From contig CAIRNX010000001.1 in assembly GCA_903880095.1 (NCBI GenBank), positions 1-64,000 on the forward strand: DNA of 64,000 bases. Direction: 5' to 3'. Positions 24,701-27,573 of this stretch are shown one piece after another. Positions within the stretch are counted from its first letter, which is position 1; each line of letters begins with the position of its first letter. Source of the DNA: an uncultured Micrococcales bacterium (lineage in GTDB: Bacteria; Actinomycetota; Actinomycetes; Actinomycetales; Microbacteriaceae). A model generated the notes under the pieces. The model did no database searches. It saw only the letters and a program-made list of their open reading frames with translations, and was not told where the DNA came from. The position numbers and the translations under genes are program-made.

Positions 24701-25250
24701 TGCGACAGTCGGCCGTGTGATCCTCGAAGAAGTTGTTGCTCGCTTGTTCCCAGCTCGCCTCGATACCTTGCACCCAACCGAGGTGCCGTCGACCTACACC
24801 GGTCACCGCTACGTGGCCCTGATCAGCCGCGTCGCCATCTTCATCTTTGTTACTGCGGCTCTTATGGGTAACGCCTGGCAGGTATGGGTCGGTAGCATCT
24901 TGTTCGCTTTGCCAACCGCGCTCGGTTGGGTTTCGCACCGATGGCCAAACGTACCTTGGCTGTGGCGCATCTTGCCGCAGGGTGTTCCTGGTCTTGCGCT
25001 CGTGCTCATCGTTGCCCAGGCAACTTCAACTCTGGTCGGTTCGATCTTCGGCAAGAGCCCAGAGCTTGCCCTTTGGTCGTTCGCCTTGCTCCCGATTCCG
25101 TTGCTAATTCTGAGCGTCCTAGGAATGTTCGGCCGCGAGGGTGAAGACGGAGAAATACGTTTTGTTAAGCGCGAAAAGTTTGTTTGGGTCTATCGACTAG
25201 GTGGAGTGGTTATGCTCATTTTGACCCTCAAACTAGCCGGAGTCTTCTAG
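789..25250 (+). CDS. Giant multidomain surface protein with polytopic membrane C-terminus
   Basis: One open frame of 8153 residues. Residues 1-38 are a signal peptide (Lys/Arg start, hydrophobic core, cleavage likely after VTFA). Residues 45-225 resemble a LamG/concanavalin-like domain (GSIDEVKVFN, LLAYWDFNEG). Residues 298-800 contain two Gly-rich segments. Residues 899-4097 are low-complexity beta-rich modules resembling adhesin beta-solenoids. Residues 4114-6876 are 26 Ig-like repeats. Residues 6877-7300 are Cys-containing beta repeats, and 7302-7592 are three fibronectin-III-like domains. A PEPKPEP/TPTP stalk and an Ala/Gly linker follow, then a membrane domain of about 390 residues. No LPXTG sorting signal is seen. 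Its role is inferred to be adhesion, a cell envelope fibre or predator defence, and no function is proven. The GGGGG before the ATG is only a modest ribosome site. Confidence 0.93.
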   Translation: MLKKSLSLTSRTRKFVIGISAVITASLGFAMTPQVTFAATPNTPSDYYATFDGSTTYTESNGVIPTSGDFTVEAWVFENGKNNGAGGTVISQGGFYIAMSPSSQGLRGGDTWSSPSYTTSTGQVRQIQLPANQWVHLAVTKSGTTGKYFINGQQVSTGTISNPTADVTRIGRMWSTYSEYWKGSIDEVKVFNTDRSASIATDMNSRVAPNTSGLLAYWDFNEGSGKTAFNVATAGGGQNSNMNIRPLTSSISYTDSKTVTTRAGNTQRKVVSFAKSYITSNGGWAVPAGVTSLNVLTVGGGGGGGANYGGGGGGGGFKEATLAVAPGSVQAVTVGYGGRGSQTNLNYSASAQQVVEATNGGSTVFGSQTVAGGGYGMSADFLTVGSGASGGGGTLGNAGGAGTAGQGFAGGTGVSPTGVNAGGGGGAGAVGDNGSSSMVRGGNGGAGKVSTITGTSLYYSGGGGGGTHTSAGTCGGTSFGGSGGGAAGGTCVTAANSVSDGNDGGANYGGGGGGGSVYAGRGAQGGNGGPGIVIVSYIDATPTAPAGQCDSYSYVKNIGGTNYTIVEFQQTGSCTWNVPTGVTTLDMLAVGAGGGGGNNVGAGGSGGGSAYRTGVSITAGTAVTVVVGAGGAGGLVNQSGSNGGDSSINWTGNSTSTVGGGGLGGKQIWSNNTCAGGGGAVYNAYSSNGGAAGVGGSQGGASGAGSTSSGVNPTNGANGYTNSITGDVRWYAGGGGGGAWGTTVYGWPGTYGAPGAPTGTSAAALALANTGSGGGAGGDGCGNGSAGASGTVIIRYVATNTGVALGIDRNAVGAPTTAATPLLTQPKVSIKDGSGNAVSAAGVVVTASGTGVSGVLTATTDSSGVATFNGIQVTSSTTAINFSAPNLQGISQTFAGIGISGNLTISTAASSGGYFENGVWLANTDNTATTLNTTDLQNALAAGDVALPAKAAIAVNNNISASTTCGNLTFAATGSSTASISFANSVSVSTNCSGSSIFVQSATNITTGTSVTLQTAKATASTLVLWADTDRATTAGGYISFGQNTFLNTSNGATTSAQTGGGGIWVAGGAMGSDGYPSGNAFSNTAGAPGVDFNAATNSATGFRVYTGGGNLTMRGESSTFIGIRGADGTTIDSGVGSITLTGLSTTSSTANPHPIELNVQQAFPIVITSAKPSGDAITINGTSTTTATDSIPISVIGGSATNGTTFNASGANGNIVMNGVGGSASDEAMRLMNFNAYTVGGNITMDAGAKGFTWNNFNVGVASVNIGAASGSASTGTFTLKTDKLLTDTDPFNVRMAKVVVEPSGTNFSAAQTLPIPGWSFSGTTDLRFGNAAATASDITVSGFTFPGNLQIYGRTLTASGSNTITNNFDLYGTTVEISGTQMVSGVGKRFMAKATGLVRVATGGTVRTYGGLLSLWADSDSTGGGSVVLKSSANNGAFLCTTNTGLCGTATTGGGDIVLGGGAVETDTSLTDYNYRPGGWATGSTLDTETGTTSGNGAANNYNGGVYLGTADINNGSTQLYSAGGNITVRGKTNSGAMTNWSAAVPTPGGLTINSGAGKIFIDAWMAGTANGGPIEFNAWGGTTSYTSSNTADDSIKISAHSSSNVGNVWGGNAGTTFTNTSGGGFVLQADAINDNLITKYNVTGKIAFEPYGSAWYTTPNFDNDYSLVTSTPSLVRFGKAGDTGTVNFPGNLSIGAPIEIYGQWVTINGNLTNTLAGGKLLVKATQNISTSATTSGTIQTNNGPIIFWSDADKVAGTASNGGNIYIAASTTIKSQGGAITMAGGLDDGGTDSGLTTANGYMDRISGDGVPDGHAKGTTGGADSTGSDGIYLASSHLIYSAGGNIFMAGWGSSRVSPAVQETGIQSSVGTVDSGNGLLQVTGKANGTACGSHGIYVNAQGAGVGAPDVWTSANTTANAIRITGDASASTGSCNRGIVAWQYAANQGTTAYQGFRVLATGTGGGVTLNGYGANNSGNVNNDGLDLNFTDILATSGPITLNGSTPTAVGDTSAGVAIGKYANGSNTVRLGGFPAYSYTNQAGTVTNFATSSSPIVINTDRMWTQYSNIGTIFNTTSTVKILPLEQSFDQSTANGFDFANIAFASTVSSFQLGKSGTALTQSNKAIRYNSASTLAGPFTIYGGNIAVDTTVSTTGTNADITLQATGTATASGALTTSGATSNVVINGTNLSTAGVTTTTGNVTLTGTGTVTSTGAVTAAGTGSTMTASGTTMTFAAVSGNSGITITGTAAATVNGTMTTTASSAPVSVTGTSVSTATTSSAGPVTLRATTTTLGSGAITAVGDVSLTAGTTVTASAAVATTGTGSDVVATGTTMSFTTISADAGISVTGSLNATTTTLTTTGTLAPVSVSGAIVRTAGITATGNVTLTGTSTVTSTAGVSATGTGATISATGTVMDFTSLAGNAGVSVVGSSTNSISAAITTTGTLAPVTISGTTVFVVSITATGDITLTGTSTVTATGTVATTGTGKTVTSTGTALSFVAVSADAGVNLDASTTNTVTGTITTSGTLAPVTVDGTVVKTAAITSTGDVLLKSTGEIIASGAIAVSGAGEFAKLWADSDNSGSGGGGIWTKATITTNGGAIILSGGTNPLTGCARGLSTTNYIGVQIDANITSAGGDVTICGEEASAGGNIAGVALTGTVSAGAGNVSITGKLNVLNTDTSYWHAGLEMGNSAAGGNVTTTTGNITLLGTANGNTYVNHRGMLVWPMSLTSTSGSISVTGIGATGSASNNWDMQMGASGNVVSTSGPVTFNGSTATGLQFVYMSITSGTSVTMTAPKITFAATKVYGAVPVLIQPSGTAFTTDLDTDALNLSTDVTSFTIGRDKDGATAQSGGSVLLNNESLAGSTATATGNVTKIAGPIKIFADNITVGTSLENTETTVGKNNILLKATQNIVQNLSYTVKTAGGDVILWSNADGVADGNVTTSTGAITTGGGNFIVAGGATVDADGYPNGYARALDVSGRYGVQLSGPVTTSGGKVTLLGEGPGGAVNGASYGVMLDTGSSLSTGAGDILINGRTQSTNTYTSLTDGVRFGNNSTAVTITTTSGSISVTGDTSNNGTAAYRRGVIMYPLVVTTTTGSVSITGKSTNVTGGYDLWSGNTTTGTSITSTSGAITLTGNGNGTSWFEKLAISTSAQTLITANNLTWGAAAAAFNGTGPVVIEPIGTDWVPESNTTNATAAVDLSSVTVASGKSSFRVGKYNSSTSHSTKTITAPALSVAGPISIYGGDIALAATTSVTSASDNLLVKATGSIQTVATPTISTKAGDLTLWSDSDANKSGAIVLGTSTTAATVTSLGGVTTIAGGLDDGGTLVESGRTAADNRPDGWAYSTSASATTNSFENNGVTVTSNSSISSGGADIFIAGQTAESRSAAGVGLRINNGVQISASAGTVHLFGKALSATGSYVYGTLISGGSSTRAGSITTTGTQANSIVISGLVTGTSGRSCGACLNSGTSYVPTGNIVANSASGGIQILGSSPSGGATDATDIVGDGIELGKVAVLSKSGSISLNGQTTAATSNIASGLGFAHNAAWSTGQATFGAALSAYTLNSVDMTTSSANIKLNADSYAVTTAPSLKTTGTVSFSTPDGYSSNSFDKAVTMSKFTIDAGATGITVGNPGTSGADQNTAAITLDSAWSIAGPISVYGGDLTISGAQTSTLLNAKLTYKATGKIVTSAGTSAAVPFVLRTNKGDLTLWSNAAGTATNGSIFVDKYNYLDTTNGTGTSMTTGGGRITLAGGLNADLNGVPTGYATSDTAADGAAGVALGTATTGGGTGWLKMYSGGGDITIRGSSSQAKGILAPSGYDINSGEGAIVIDGKSTGTTAAYNGEGVELVYGATVNAASSIVSAKASATAISITGSSAATGSFGVINNNWSTSLISTIAATGGGDLVIKGTGPTDGQFKYSNILANGGNITFDMSTNGAVFANSKIGSAASTAVTADSGNITYDGDKYTGASSNTFSNTGYAWIQTSTSAKTIDLGGADSASNLGVSNAELAEFSGQSAVRVGTIYSGNVTVTSNISMAGKTLAVRTGGNFTANTGISITAANLAISAAGTISMPGSNNVPGNLAIAASGATASYTTSVNYTPATVDSIDPLFGIVKDLSVTGVPSGLAAQTEYIGVNITGPPTATLRDKYGNSLDAYNLAQSNYTITATVSGGPTLSGTKSKTVSLGSAAFNDLKFGTASGTAQLTFAVTTSGSYPIAGTASVTTNNYTVQFGDPSQLVVTTAAGGTKKAGTAFSIQPVIAVKDAGGNVVTSGNGVTARVTATVAGANGVIIGTGYADAVNGVATFTGLGLGGTVATDYTISYGISITGAGGNTIALSVAQSAVQLTHGSPSALSINVSANAKSAAALATQPVVTVVDAYGNTATTFSGQIVASGTGLTGTKTKALVNGVADFAGLGLTLTGTTGNYSIAFKLQDSTPADVAGVATSKSIVLSYGAVTQVSVTTPAAGASSRQVFGTQPVVTLLDSAGNTVADSTLGVEAVVTGATLGGTTTVSAVSGVATFTNLKLTGTSGSYSIEYHLVLTTSTKTTQSIQLAFGAATQLSVSAPAAGFTNRVAFTTQPIVSVLDADGNLVSDSSASVTVASSAGNGAVLSGTKTLSAVNGLVSFSALKLTGAVGAYTFTFTSTGLTQATQSITLLPGAATKLGINTAATGAVNAVAFTGQPKVEVEDADGNVVTGSSASISVALVESTAVLSGTASATASSGIATFAGQKLTGTVGNYTLRYTSTGLTSVDGTVTLTFGAAHHLQIESGVAGVTNRVAFTTQPVVSVLDVSGNRVTNATNDVTVSASAGNGAVLSGTKTVTPASGLSTFSGLKFTGMVGDYTLSYSATGLTGASETVTLKFGAATKVVATTPAAGFTNRVAFTTQPTAKIQDADGNVVTDSTATIAVSASTGNGAVLGGTKSIAASNGVVNFAGLKFTGLVGDYTLTFASTGLTSDTQTLTLLPGAATHLAIDQANTASVSNTVAFAAQPKISVRDDDENVVTASTAQVDVSLVGAGAVLGGTSSKNAVSGVATYAGLKLTGTVGSYTLRFSSTGLTGVDSAIALTFGAADHLGIEAGAAGISNRVAFTTQPVISVLDVSGNRVTNSTNDVTVSASAGNGAVLSGTKTITPASGLSTFSGLKFTGLVGDYTLTYSATGLTGASETVTLRFGAATQVAIATQPAGGNAAGDALATQPVLKIQDADGNLVTNSTATVSVGVDADATGNVTEGTTSAAAVAGTATFSGIKFVGTPGKNYKLAFSSTGLTGLSSSNISVTHATASQLVVSSIGSARAGIAFASQPTVTLKDRYGYTVTSGSASTANVTANATTGTLNGTKALKLVAGVATFSGLSIDGAVGTYTVTFTSDVPMFSTSTPATLTFGVADHLTITRQPVGGNKVGDALTTQPWVEVRDLDGNLVTDNTDPVTLAVSNDTAGWVTEGATSMAAVAGVAKFTGAIISGDSSHNYRLSFTSGTITSALSSAISLTHADASKLVLDTPAAGFKVGVGFTTAPSLTLRDRYDNIVTTGVNATRSIVVAANKGTLSGTKTKNLVSGATTFSDLSLAGAVASDYSLTYTAGTFTATQTGVTLGYGAADHLSIKTAPIGGNKTGDLLAGQPEINVLDASNNVVANSTADVTVSVYNDATGSIIEGATVTAANGVATFTGVKLVGKPGTSYTLRFSAIGLTAVNASPIAVVHADASALVYVTQPVGGNMTAVKLTTQPVLELQDRFGNRVTSDSTSTVTASVGVGGDISTGQQTVTLVSGRATFTNLVLIGTALQNYKFGFAVDGTSITSASSNNVSVVHNIANTLVLSQAAGSRAGVAFGTQPVVTVQDAYGNTVIDGSGSAALITASVNKDTLVGTVSVRASAGVATFTNLGIGGLIGSHTLSFNIDTPTLAAATQSITVSFGDATALSLTTSPAGGNRTADDLATQPVVKVVDAYGNVVTSSSATITAALVADATAAVVAGNSATASSGVATFSGLNLTGKPGANYTFRFSSGALTTATAAPITVVPTAASQLLVYAQPAGGNATHANLTTQPSVVIKDRFGNVVTTDSSAVITARISNGAGGSVEGATTATSAGGYATFVGLKLAGTPGVDYTLNFTATIGGVDLTSNDSNILNVVNAGASKVVVSRAAAGAKAGIAFTTQPRVTIQDADSNTVTLGAGSTQAVTASVSVGGNLVGSATANAVAGVATFTNLGLGGVIGDYTITYSIASPVASTTQSITLGYGTATKLVLTTQPVGAITGDALSTQPVVEVRDGYGNVVANYSGTIASSIDSGVGGTLSGNTTASIINGVATFAGLKFQGTPGNTYRFGFAAGVLAGDVSSGVQVVHGSAVAIEIVTQPNALVTGDVMTTQPVVRLVDRLGYLVTSDSTTEVTINVSTGVDGDFSGTTTVTFAKGVATFADVVFTGTPGDTYTANFSATPNIKPIISPDSSAFIVTHAAASQLVIRTQPAGGVTGAVLKAQPVIELQDRFGNLIDDDSTTNVTIAVASGAGGGLTGAKTVTAVNGVVTYSALKFVGLPANTYTFGFSSGTLTAVTSGPIRVSAGAPTKLAVVTDPVGGATGDALSVQPAVKLLDSYNNIITTDSSTIVTASITSGSTGGSLSGTVTATMDQGVATFAGLKFVGTPGTNYGLDFKSGALTVARSASFTVTPNIAETMTFKTQPVGGVTGSDLATQPVLELRDHYGNLSTGDSSTEITADVVSGARGTLTNVTATAKNGLVTFTNLNLVGTPGVAYRIGFTSVSGLSLTSQDVGVTHAAPSQLTLKTQPVGAISGDLMGAVAVVELRDRYGNLATSNSSTVVTASVTSGAGGSITAGATATAVNGLVTFTDLKLTGKPGVAYNLTFSSGNLDVAVSADITLAKIADVTFSYGSKVFVRDLVVSPTFTTDSPGAVTFSTSSASTICTVDSATGDITVKGTGSCVVTATLESTKYYLAPVNPPAATLAITKNNQAPVLITSASTVNFGSSIQATATGGSGNGALMFSVNGDCRLIGNTVLPADVGSTCQLTATRLGDANFQPESSETMTITVRKVAQAPLGLANVTTAPVGQLTMFTKGGSGSGAVSYRLVDAGTSNCSIAADYVVARAAGDCKVQAIKAASTNYNEATSAEQTINFVKQDQNVVFTSVVPAYPVAKGTYVVSATASSKLAVTFSVVESGSASCTIAGSKVTFTATGDCVIRASSVGNAVFNASSTTQVVNVGMLNQQIAFDAIDDRAFGTPSFMASASSNSGLEVTFSLADGADASVCSVSSAGLVNLLAAGTCAITADQSGNKTYTKASSVTQAFNVTPDTAGAPYIYAVSAGIGEVTAGFSAPSYLGGAPALGYIVVASDPNGVDFVNAACSAEDSTLSCSVSGLAVGTSYSVKVAAITAAGIGRFSTASVAMTPTDNPLAVSNLNASKVDSSVTVTWTPPKAFDGEFESYDVYLTPRGNAFPAVPNAKVTDANGTLTVIDNIAPAGVQRAAVVAGYDVKVITITTKARGESNSTQGVWLGLALPGAPTSALASQLGDNLVISWAAPLTDGGSPITAYKVSVNGKSVCQTTKVETCSYQNVDFSTKYNVTVTATNAQGASVAATTSVTSAAAPPKPEPKPEPKPEPKPTPTEEPTPTPTPTPTVEPTPEPTPEPTATEAPAPGEPVANPAIGATGDDNAPPVAFDPTGSPEAVAAVTATVGKVGAVAAAVAAAAGAAAAAGAAAGAAGAAGAAGGGAAGGAGGGGARGGSAGGSGSGGSGSGSGGGDGGSIANIDAEHEEFTLSRRGRGDKWKLWQKRFFTLIDKISVSLIFMFARFSPILSKATVDGAYLRAAIGSLSVLPTAAAVVLAAISINPSSQHILPPLWPIFLAITLIGVFDAAAGLVGTTVYVLGTVIVHVNNLQLSDIRLLLGIVITGFGPVLLTNAFRQFRKDKDAEKHYVWERFIDMAVLPFFGGWTTASMISTLPALAGLTLSVANHVNDFALAVAAATVGRVILEEVVARLFPARLDTLHPTEVPSTYTGHRYVALISRVAIFIFVTAALMGNAWQVWVGSILFALPTALGWVSHRWPNVPWLWRILPQGVPGLALVLIVAQATSTLVGSIFGKSPELALWSFALLPIPLLILSVLGMFGREGEDGEIRFVKREKFVWVYRLGGVVMLILTLKLAGVF
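1681..3170 (+). repeat. Gly-rich coding repeats of the giant protein
   Basis: Two blocks (about 1681-2385 and 2560-3165) encode runs of five to eight glycines separated by Ala, Ser, Asn and Tyr. Each block is preceded by a VPAGVTSL-type motif (WAVPAGVTSLNVLTVGGGG, then a shorter second copy WNVPTGVTTLDMLAVGAGG) and ends with an IVIVSY or VIIRYV strand. The two blocks are therefore homologous glycine-rich domains of about 270 and 220 residues, not random low complexity. They do not carry the PE_PGRS head of mycobacterial proteins. Confidence 0.8.
3843..12110 (+). repeat. Seven-copy beta-rich module marked by LWADSD/LWSDAD
   Basis: A signature (LVLWADTD, LSLWADSD, IIFWSDAD, AKLWADSD, VILWSNAD, LTLWSDSD, LTLWSNAA) recurs near 3859, 5038, 6040, 8508, 9571, 10648 and 11920. 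In most copies it is preceded by an IxIYGG strand and K-A-T. It is usually followed 40-60 residues later by a GGxxxxAGG(L/A) motif. Spacing is 1.0-1.3 kb except for the 2.5-kb gap filled by the Thr/Gly array. The composition (Thr, Ser, Asn, Gly with alternating hydrophobics) suits a beta-solenoid. The fold is inference. Confidence 0.75.
7210..8440 (+). repeat. Thr/Gly/Ser tandem array inside the giant gene
   Basis: Short strands of the type GNVTLTGTGTVTSTG repeat with a higher-order unit of about 82 residues, marked by TTGTLAPV(S/T)V at about 7861, 8107 and 8353. A weaker copy (SSAPVSVTG) lies at about 7565. It interrupts the LWADSD module series and lacks that signature. It is a separate, more recently expanded segment. 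Confidence 0.7.
13128..21416 (+). repeat. 26 tandem Ig-like repeats of the giant protein
   Basis: Twenty-six units of about 100-112 residues share the pattern A-x-x-L-x-(I/V), TQPVV, a D-x-x-GN-x-V turn, a GVATF-x-(G/N)L strand and a final FG or THA boundary. This resembles bacterial Ig-like (invasin/Big-type) repeats. Two subtypes occur: one with an AGF-x-NRVAFTTQP start and one with a PVGGN-x-x-GD-x-L-x-TQP start, mixed from unit 11 onward. Units 5-6-7 and 8-9-10 look like a duplicated three-unit block. Cys is absent from the array. Confidence 0.88.
21417..22688 (+). repeat. Cys-containing beta-sandwich repeats
   Basis: Five units of about 80-90 residues carry a C-x-(4-17)-C pattern such as TICTV...GSCVV, GDCRL...STCQL, SNCSI...GDCKV, ASCTI...GDCVI and SVCSV...GTCAI. 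Each ends in a strand of the form (Y/F)-x-(P/A)-(A/S)-S. They resemble MBG/YDG-type or Ig-like surface repeats. The paired cysteines probably form one disulfide per domain outside the cell. Family assignment is uncertain. Confidence 0.65.
22692..23735 (+). other. Fibronectin-III-like domains and Pro-rich stalk (protein segment)
   Basis: Three fibronectin-III-like domains (residues about 7302-7592) show the typical ALGYIVVA, TVTWTPP and LVISWAAPL strands and a SYSVKVAAIT / KYNVTVTATN F-strand. They are followed by about 55 residues of PEPKPEP and TPTPTP repeats, a cell-wall-spanning type of stalk. The position just before the membrane domain agrees with a wall-crossing role. Confidence 0.75.
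24063..25250 (+). other. Polytopic membrane domain at the C-terminus of the giant protein
   Basis: After an Ala/Gly-rich linker (about 23806-24045) and a charged amphipathic stretch (RRGRGDKWKLWQKRFF) come roughly nine to eleven hydrophobic segments. Examples are SVLPTAAAVVLAAISI, LLLGIVITGFGPVLL, VALISRVAIFIFVTAAL and VYRLGGVVMLILTLKL. Such a large multispanning domain is far more than the single helix or LPXTG tail that usually anchors actinobacterial adhesins. I do not recognise its family. It could be an anchor, a dedicated translocation partner or a sensor. Confidence 0.75.
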
Positions 25251-25681
25251 TGGCCCAATTCAAGCAAAAGCGCAAGCGCAGGCGCGACACCAAGCGTGTA
25301 GCGCGCATCGTTGCGATTCTTGTAGTTTTCGGCCTAATCGCCGCCTTCTTTATTGGCACCATCGGCACGATTGGTGCGCAAGCCGCAACGCTAACCTGCG
25401 TTCAAGACGTTGACGCCGATGGTCAGCTGAATGCCGTAGACCCAGACATCGATGGTGACGGCATTGTGAATGGCGAAGACGACGACATTGACGGCGACGG
25501 CATCAGCAACTTCAAAGACCAAGATCCAGCCGCCACAAACTGCACCACCGATTCGCCACTGCCGATCAAGCCAACCGTGGTCGATAATTCGGTAACTCTT
25601 TATGTAGGTCTGACAGCCGCCGGCATTGCAATTGCTGCTCCAGCCGCCTACCTCTATGCCAGAAAGAGAAAACGCCAGTGA
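25250..25681 (+). CDS. Small membrane protein with thrombospondin-3-like Ca-binding repeats
   Basis: The 143-residue reading starts at GTG 25250, which uses the last G of the giant gene's TAG. GGAG at 25239-25242 is correctly spaced. An ATG at 25184 would extend it into the giant gene and is less likely. The protein has a basic N-terminus (KQKRKRRR), one membrane segment at about 25-47, and an acidic DxDxDG repeat block (DVDADGQL, DIDGDGIV, DIDGDGIS) like thrombospondin-type-3/EF-hand loops. A second membrane segment and a basic tail (YARKRKRQ) follow. It very probably binds Ca2+ outside the membrane between two helices. The overlap with the giant gene implies coupled translation and a shared job. 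Confidence 0.8.
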   Translation: MAQFKQKRKRRRDTKRVARIVAILVVFGLIAAFFIGTIGTIGAQAATLTCVQDVDADGQLNAVDPDIDGDGIVNGEDDDIDGDGISNFKDQDPAATNCTTDSPLPIKPTVVDNSVTLYVGLTAAGIAIAAPAAYLYARKRKRQ

Positions 25682-26271
25682 AACATGTTTTGATCGTCCA
25701 CGGCTGGGGAAACACCCGTGCTCAAGACCACTGGCAGCGGCACCTTGCCTCGGCGCTTCGCAAACAGGGCCACATCGTTCACTACCCGCAGCTACCAGAC
25801 ACCGAGACCCCAAACTTTGCCGACTGGGCCGAGGTAATCATCGCCGAACTTGAGATGATTAGCGAAAGCGCTACGTCTGGCGCTGAGGTGGTCGTGCTGA
25901 CCCACTCGCTCGGTTGCTCAACCTGGCTTCGCCTCGCCGTCGATGGCCTTTTGCCACGAACCGTTGACCGTTTGCTCATGGTCGCGCCTGCCGATGTCTC
26001 GATGCTTGCCGACGTGCCAAGTTTTATTGTCGAGCCGACCCCGGTTGTGCGCGAGGCTCTGATGAGCTCTGCGCGAAACGTGGTTCTTCTCGCCTCAGAC
26101 GCCGACCCTTGGAGCCCTCGAGGCGTTCAAGAAACCTACGGCACCCCACTTGAGCTCGAGCCGGTCATAATCGAAGGGGCAAAACACTTGGCCCTAGGTG
26201 ACGGCTGGGGCTACTGGCAGGGTGTTATCGATTGGGTGCTCGACCCAACCGCTGACCTGACCGTTCGCTAG
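25678..26271 (+). CDS. RBBP9/YdeN-type serine hydrolase
   Basis: The 197-residue protein begins KHVLIVHGWGNT with the HGWG oxyanion segment. The nucleophile sits in LTHSLGCSTW (T-H-S-L-G), Asp in ASDADPWSP and His in EGAKHLALGDGWG, giving a complete Ser-Asp-His triad. The family (RBBP9, YdeN, DUF1057 class) comprises small cytosolic alpha/beta hydrolases with poorly known substrates. GTG 25678 overlaps the upstream stop by four bases, so it is coupled to the Ca-binding protein, although a functional link is not implied. Confidence 0.88.
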   Translation: MKHVLIVHGWGNTRAQDHWQRHLASALRKQGHIVHYPQLPDTETPNFADWAEVIIAELEMISESATSGAEVVVLTHSLGCSTWLRLAVDGLLPRTVDRLLMVAPADVSMLADVPSFIVEPTPVVREALMSSARNVVLLASDADPWSPRGVQETYGTPLELEPVIIEGAKHLALGDGWGYWQGVIDWVLDPTADLTVR

Positions 26272-26284
26272 ATAGGCTGGAGGA

Positions 26285-27571
26285 ATGAGAATCCTCCTTG
26301 TAGGCGCTGGCGGTGTTGGCGACGCCGTTGCCAAACTCGCAGCCGAGCGCGACTTCTATGAACTATTCGTCATTTCTGACTACGACCTAAACCGCGCCGA
26401 GCGAACCCTCGAATGGATCGCCAACCGTCACGGTGAAGAGGTGGCCCAAAGGTTTCAGGCCATCAAGATCGATGCGTCTAACGCTGCCGGAGTAGCAGCA
26501 ACCGCCAAAGAACACGGCATCACGCATGTTCTAAACGCCGTTGAGCCTAAGTTTGTGCCGACCATCTTCTCTGGTGCATTTACCGCCGGGGCAAATTACG
26601 TCGACATGGCTATGAGCCTCTCGGAGCCTCACGAAACCGACCCCTTCCACCAGCCGGGCCTAAAGCTTGGCGACCAGCAATACGCTCTGAACGAGCAGTG
26701 GGAACGCGCCGGGCTATTGGCTTTGGTTGGCATGGGTGTAGAACCTGGTCTTTCAAACGTGTTCGCTCGCTACGCTCAAGACCACCTGTTCAGCGAAATT
26801 GATGAGATCTCGGTCAAAGATGGCGGAAACCTCGTGGTTCGCGACGACAACGGCAACGAAATCTTTGCGCCATCTTTCTCGATCTGGACAACCATCGAAG
26901 AATGCCTCAACCCGCCAATCATCTGGGAGGCAGGTCGCGGTTTTTACACCACCGAGCCTTTCAGCGAACCAGAAATCTTCGAGTTCCCCGAGGGTATCGG
27001 CGCTGTTGAGTGCGTGAACGTGGAGCATGAAGAAGTGACCATGCTTTCGCGCACCCTGAAGGCGAAGAAGATCGCCTTCAAGTACGGCCTGGGTCAGGAG
27101 TTCATCGGCATTTTGCAGACCCTGCACAAGCTTGGGCTAGACCAAACCAAGCCTCACCGTGTTCGTTCGGCTCAAGGGCCAGTAGACGTAGCCCCGCGCG
27201 ACATGGTTGCCGCCGTGCTGCCAGACCCTGCAACGATCGGCCCTCGCATGGAAGGCAAAACCTGCGCAGGCGTCTTGGTGACAGGCAAAGACTTCGACGG
27301 CAAGCAGCGTGCCACCTACATTTATCAGGTAGCCGATAACGCCGAATCGATGGCAAAGTACGAGGCTCAGGCAGTCGTTTGGCAGACAGCATTCAACCCG
27401 TTGGTTGCGCTTGAGCTTATTGCCAAGGGCGAATGGTCTGGCTCGGGCGTCGTCGGCCCAGAGGTGTTCGACCCAATCCCGTTCCTCGACCTCCTATCGT
27501 CATCAACCGGCTACAACGTGAAGTGGGTTGCTCAGGAGCGCATGCCGGCTAGCCCGCTAAGGCACCCATAG
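26285..27571 (+). CDS. Saccharopine-dehydrogenase-family protein
   Basis: The 428-residue protein starts RILLVGAGGVGDAVAKLA, a Rossmann NAD(P) motif, followed by the saccharopine-dehydrogenase-type pattern (HVLNAVEPKFVPTIFSGAF, then YVDMAMSL). A later GMGVEPGLSNVFARYA segment is typical of Lys9-like reductases. Family members include saccharopine dehydrogenase, carboxynorspermidine synthase and homospermidine-type enzymes. Which reaction applies cannot be told here. The GGAGG just before the ATG decides the start. Two bases separate it from the GMC gene. Confidence 0.85.
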   Translation: MRILLVGAGGVGDAVAKLAAERDFYELFVISDYDLNRAERTLEWIANRHGEEVAQRFQAIKIDASNAAGVAATAKEHGITHVLNAVEPKFVPTIFSGAFTAGANYVDMAMSLSEPHETDPFHQPGLKLGDQQYALNEQWERAGLLALVGMGVEPGLSNVFARYAQDHLFSEIDEISVKDGGNLVVRDDNGNEIFAPSFSIWTTIEECLNPPIIWEAGRGFYTTEPFSEPEIFEFPEGIGAVECVNVEHEEVTMLSRTLKAKKIAFKYGLGQEFIGILQTLHKLGLDQTKPHRVRSAQGPVDVAPRDMVAAVLPDPATIGPRMEGKTCAGVLVTGKDFDGKQRATYIYQVADNAESMAKYEAQAVVWQTAFNPLVALELIAKGEWSGSGVVGPEVFDPIPFLDLLSSSTGYNVKWVAQERMPASPLRHP

Positions 27572-27573
27572 TC

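Noticed and set aside
789-25250. Possible assembly fusion or frameshift in the giant gene
   Set aside because: The frame is intact with steady codon use, the domain order is sensible from signal peptide to membrane domain, and repeat copies differ at synonymous sites. Long-read support would still be useful.
25184-25681. ATG 25184 as the start of the Ca-binding protein
   Set aside because: It would overlap the giant gene by 67 bases and adds an uncharged tail before the basic KQKRKRRR start. GTG 25250 has a spaced GGAG and the usual stop-start overlap.
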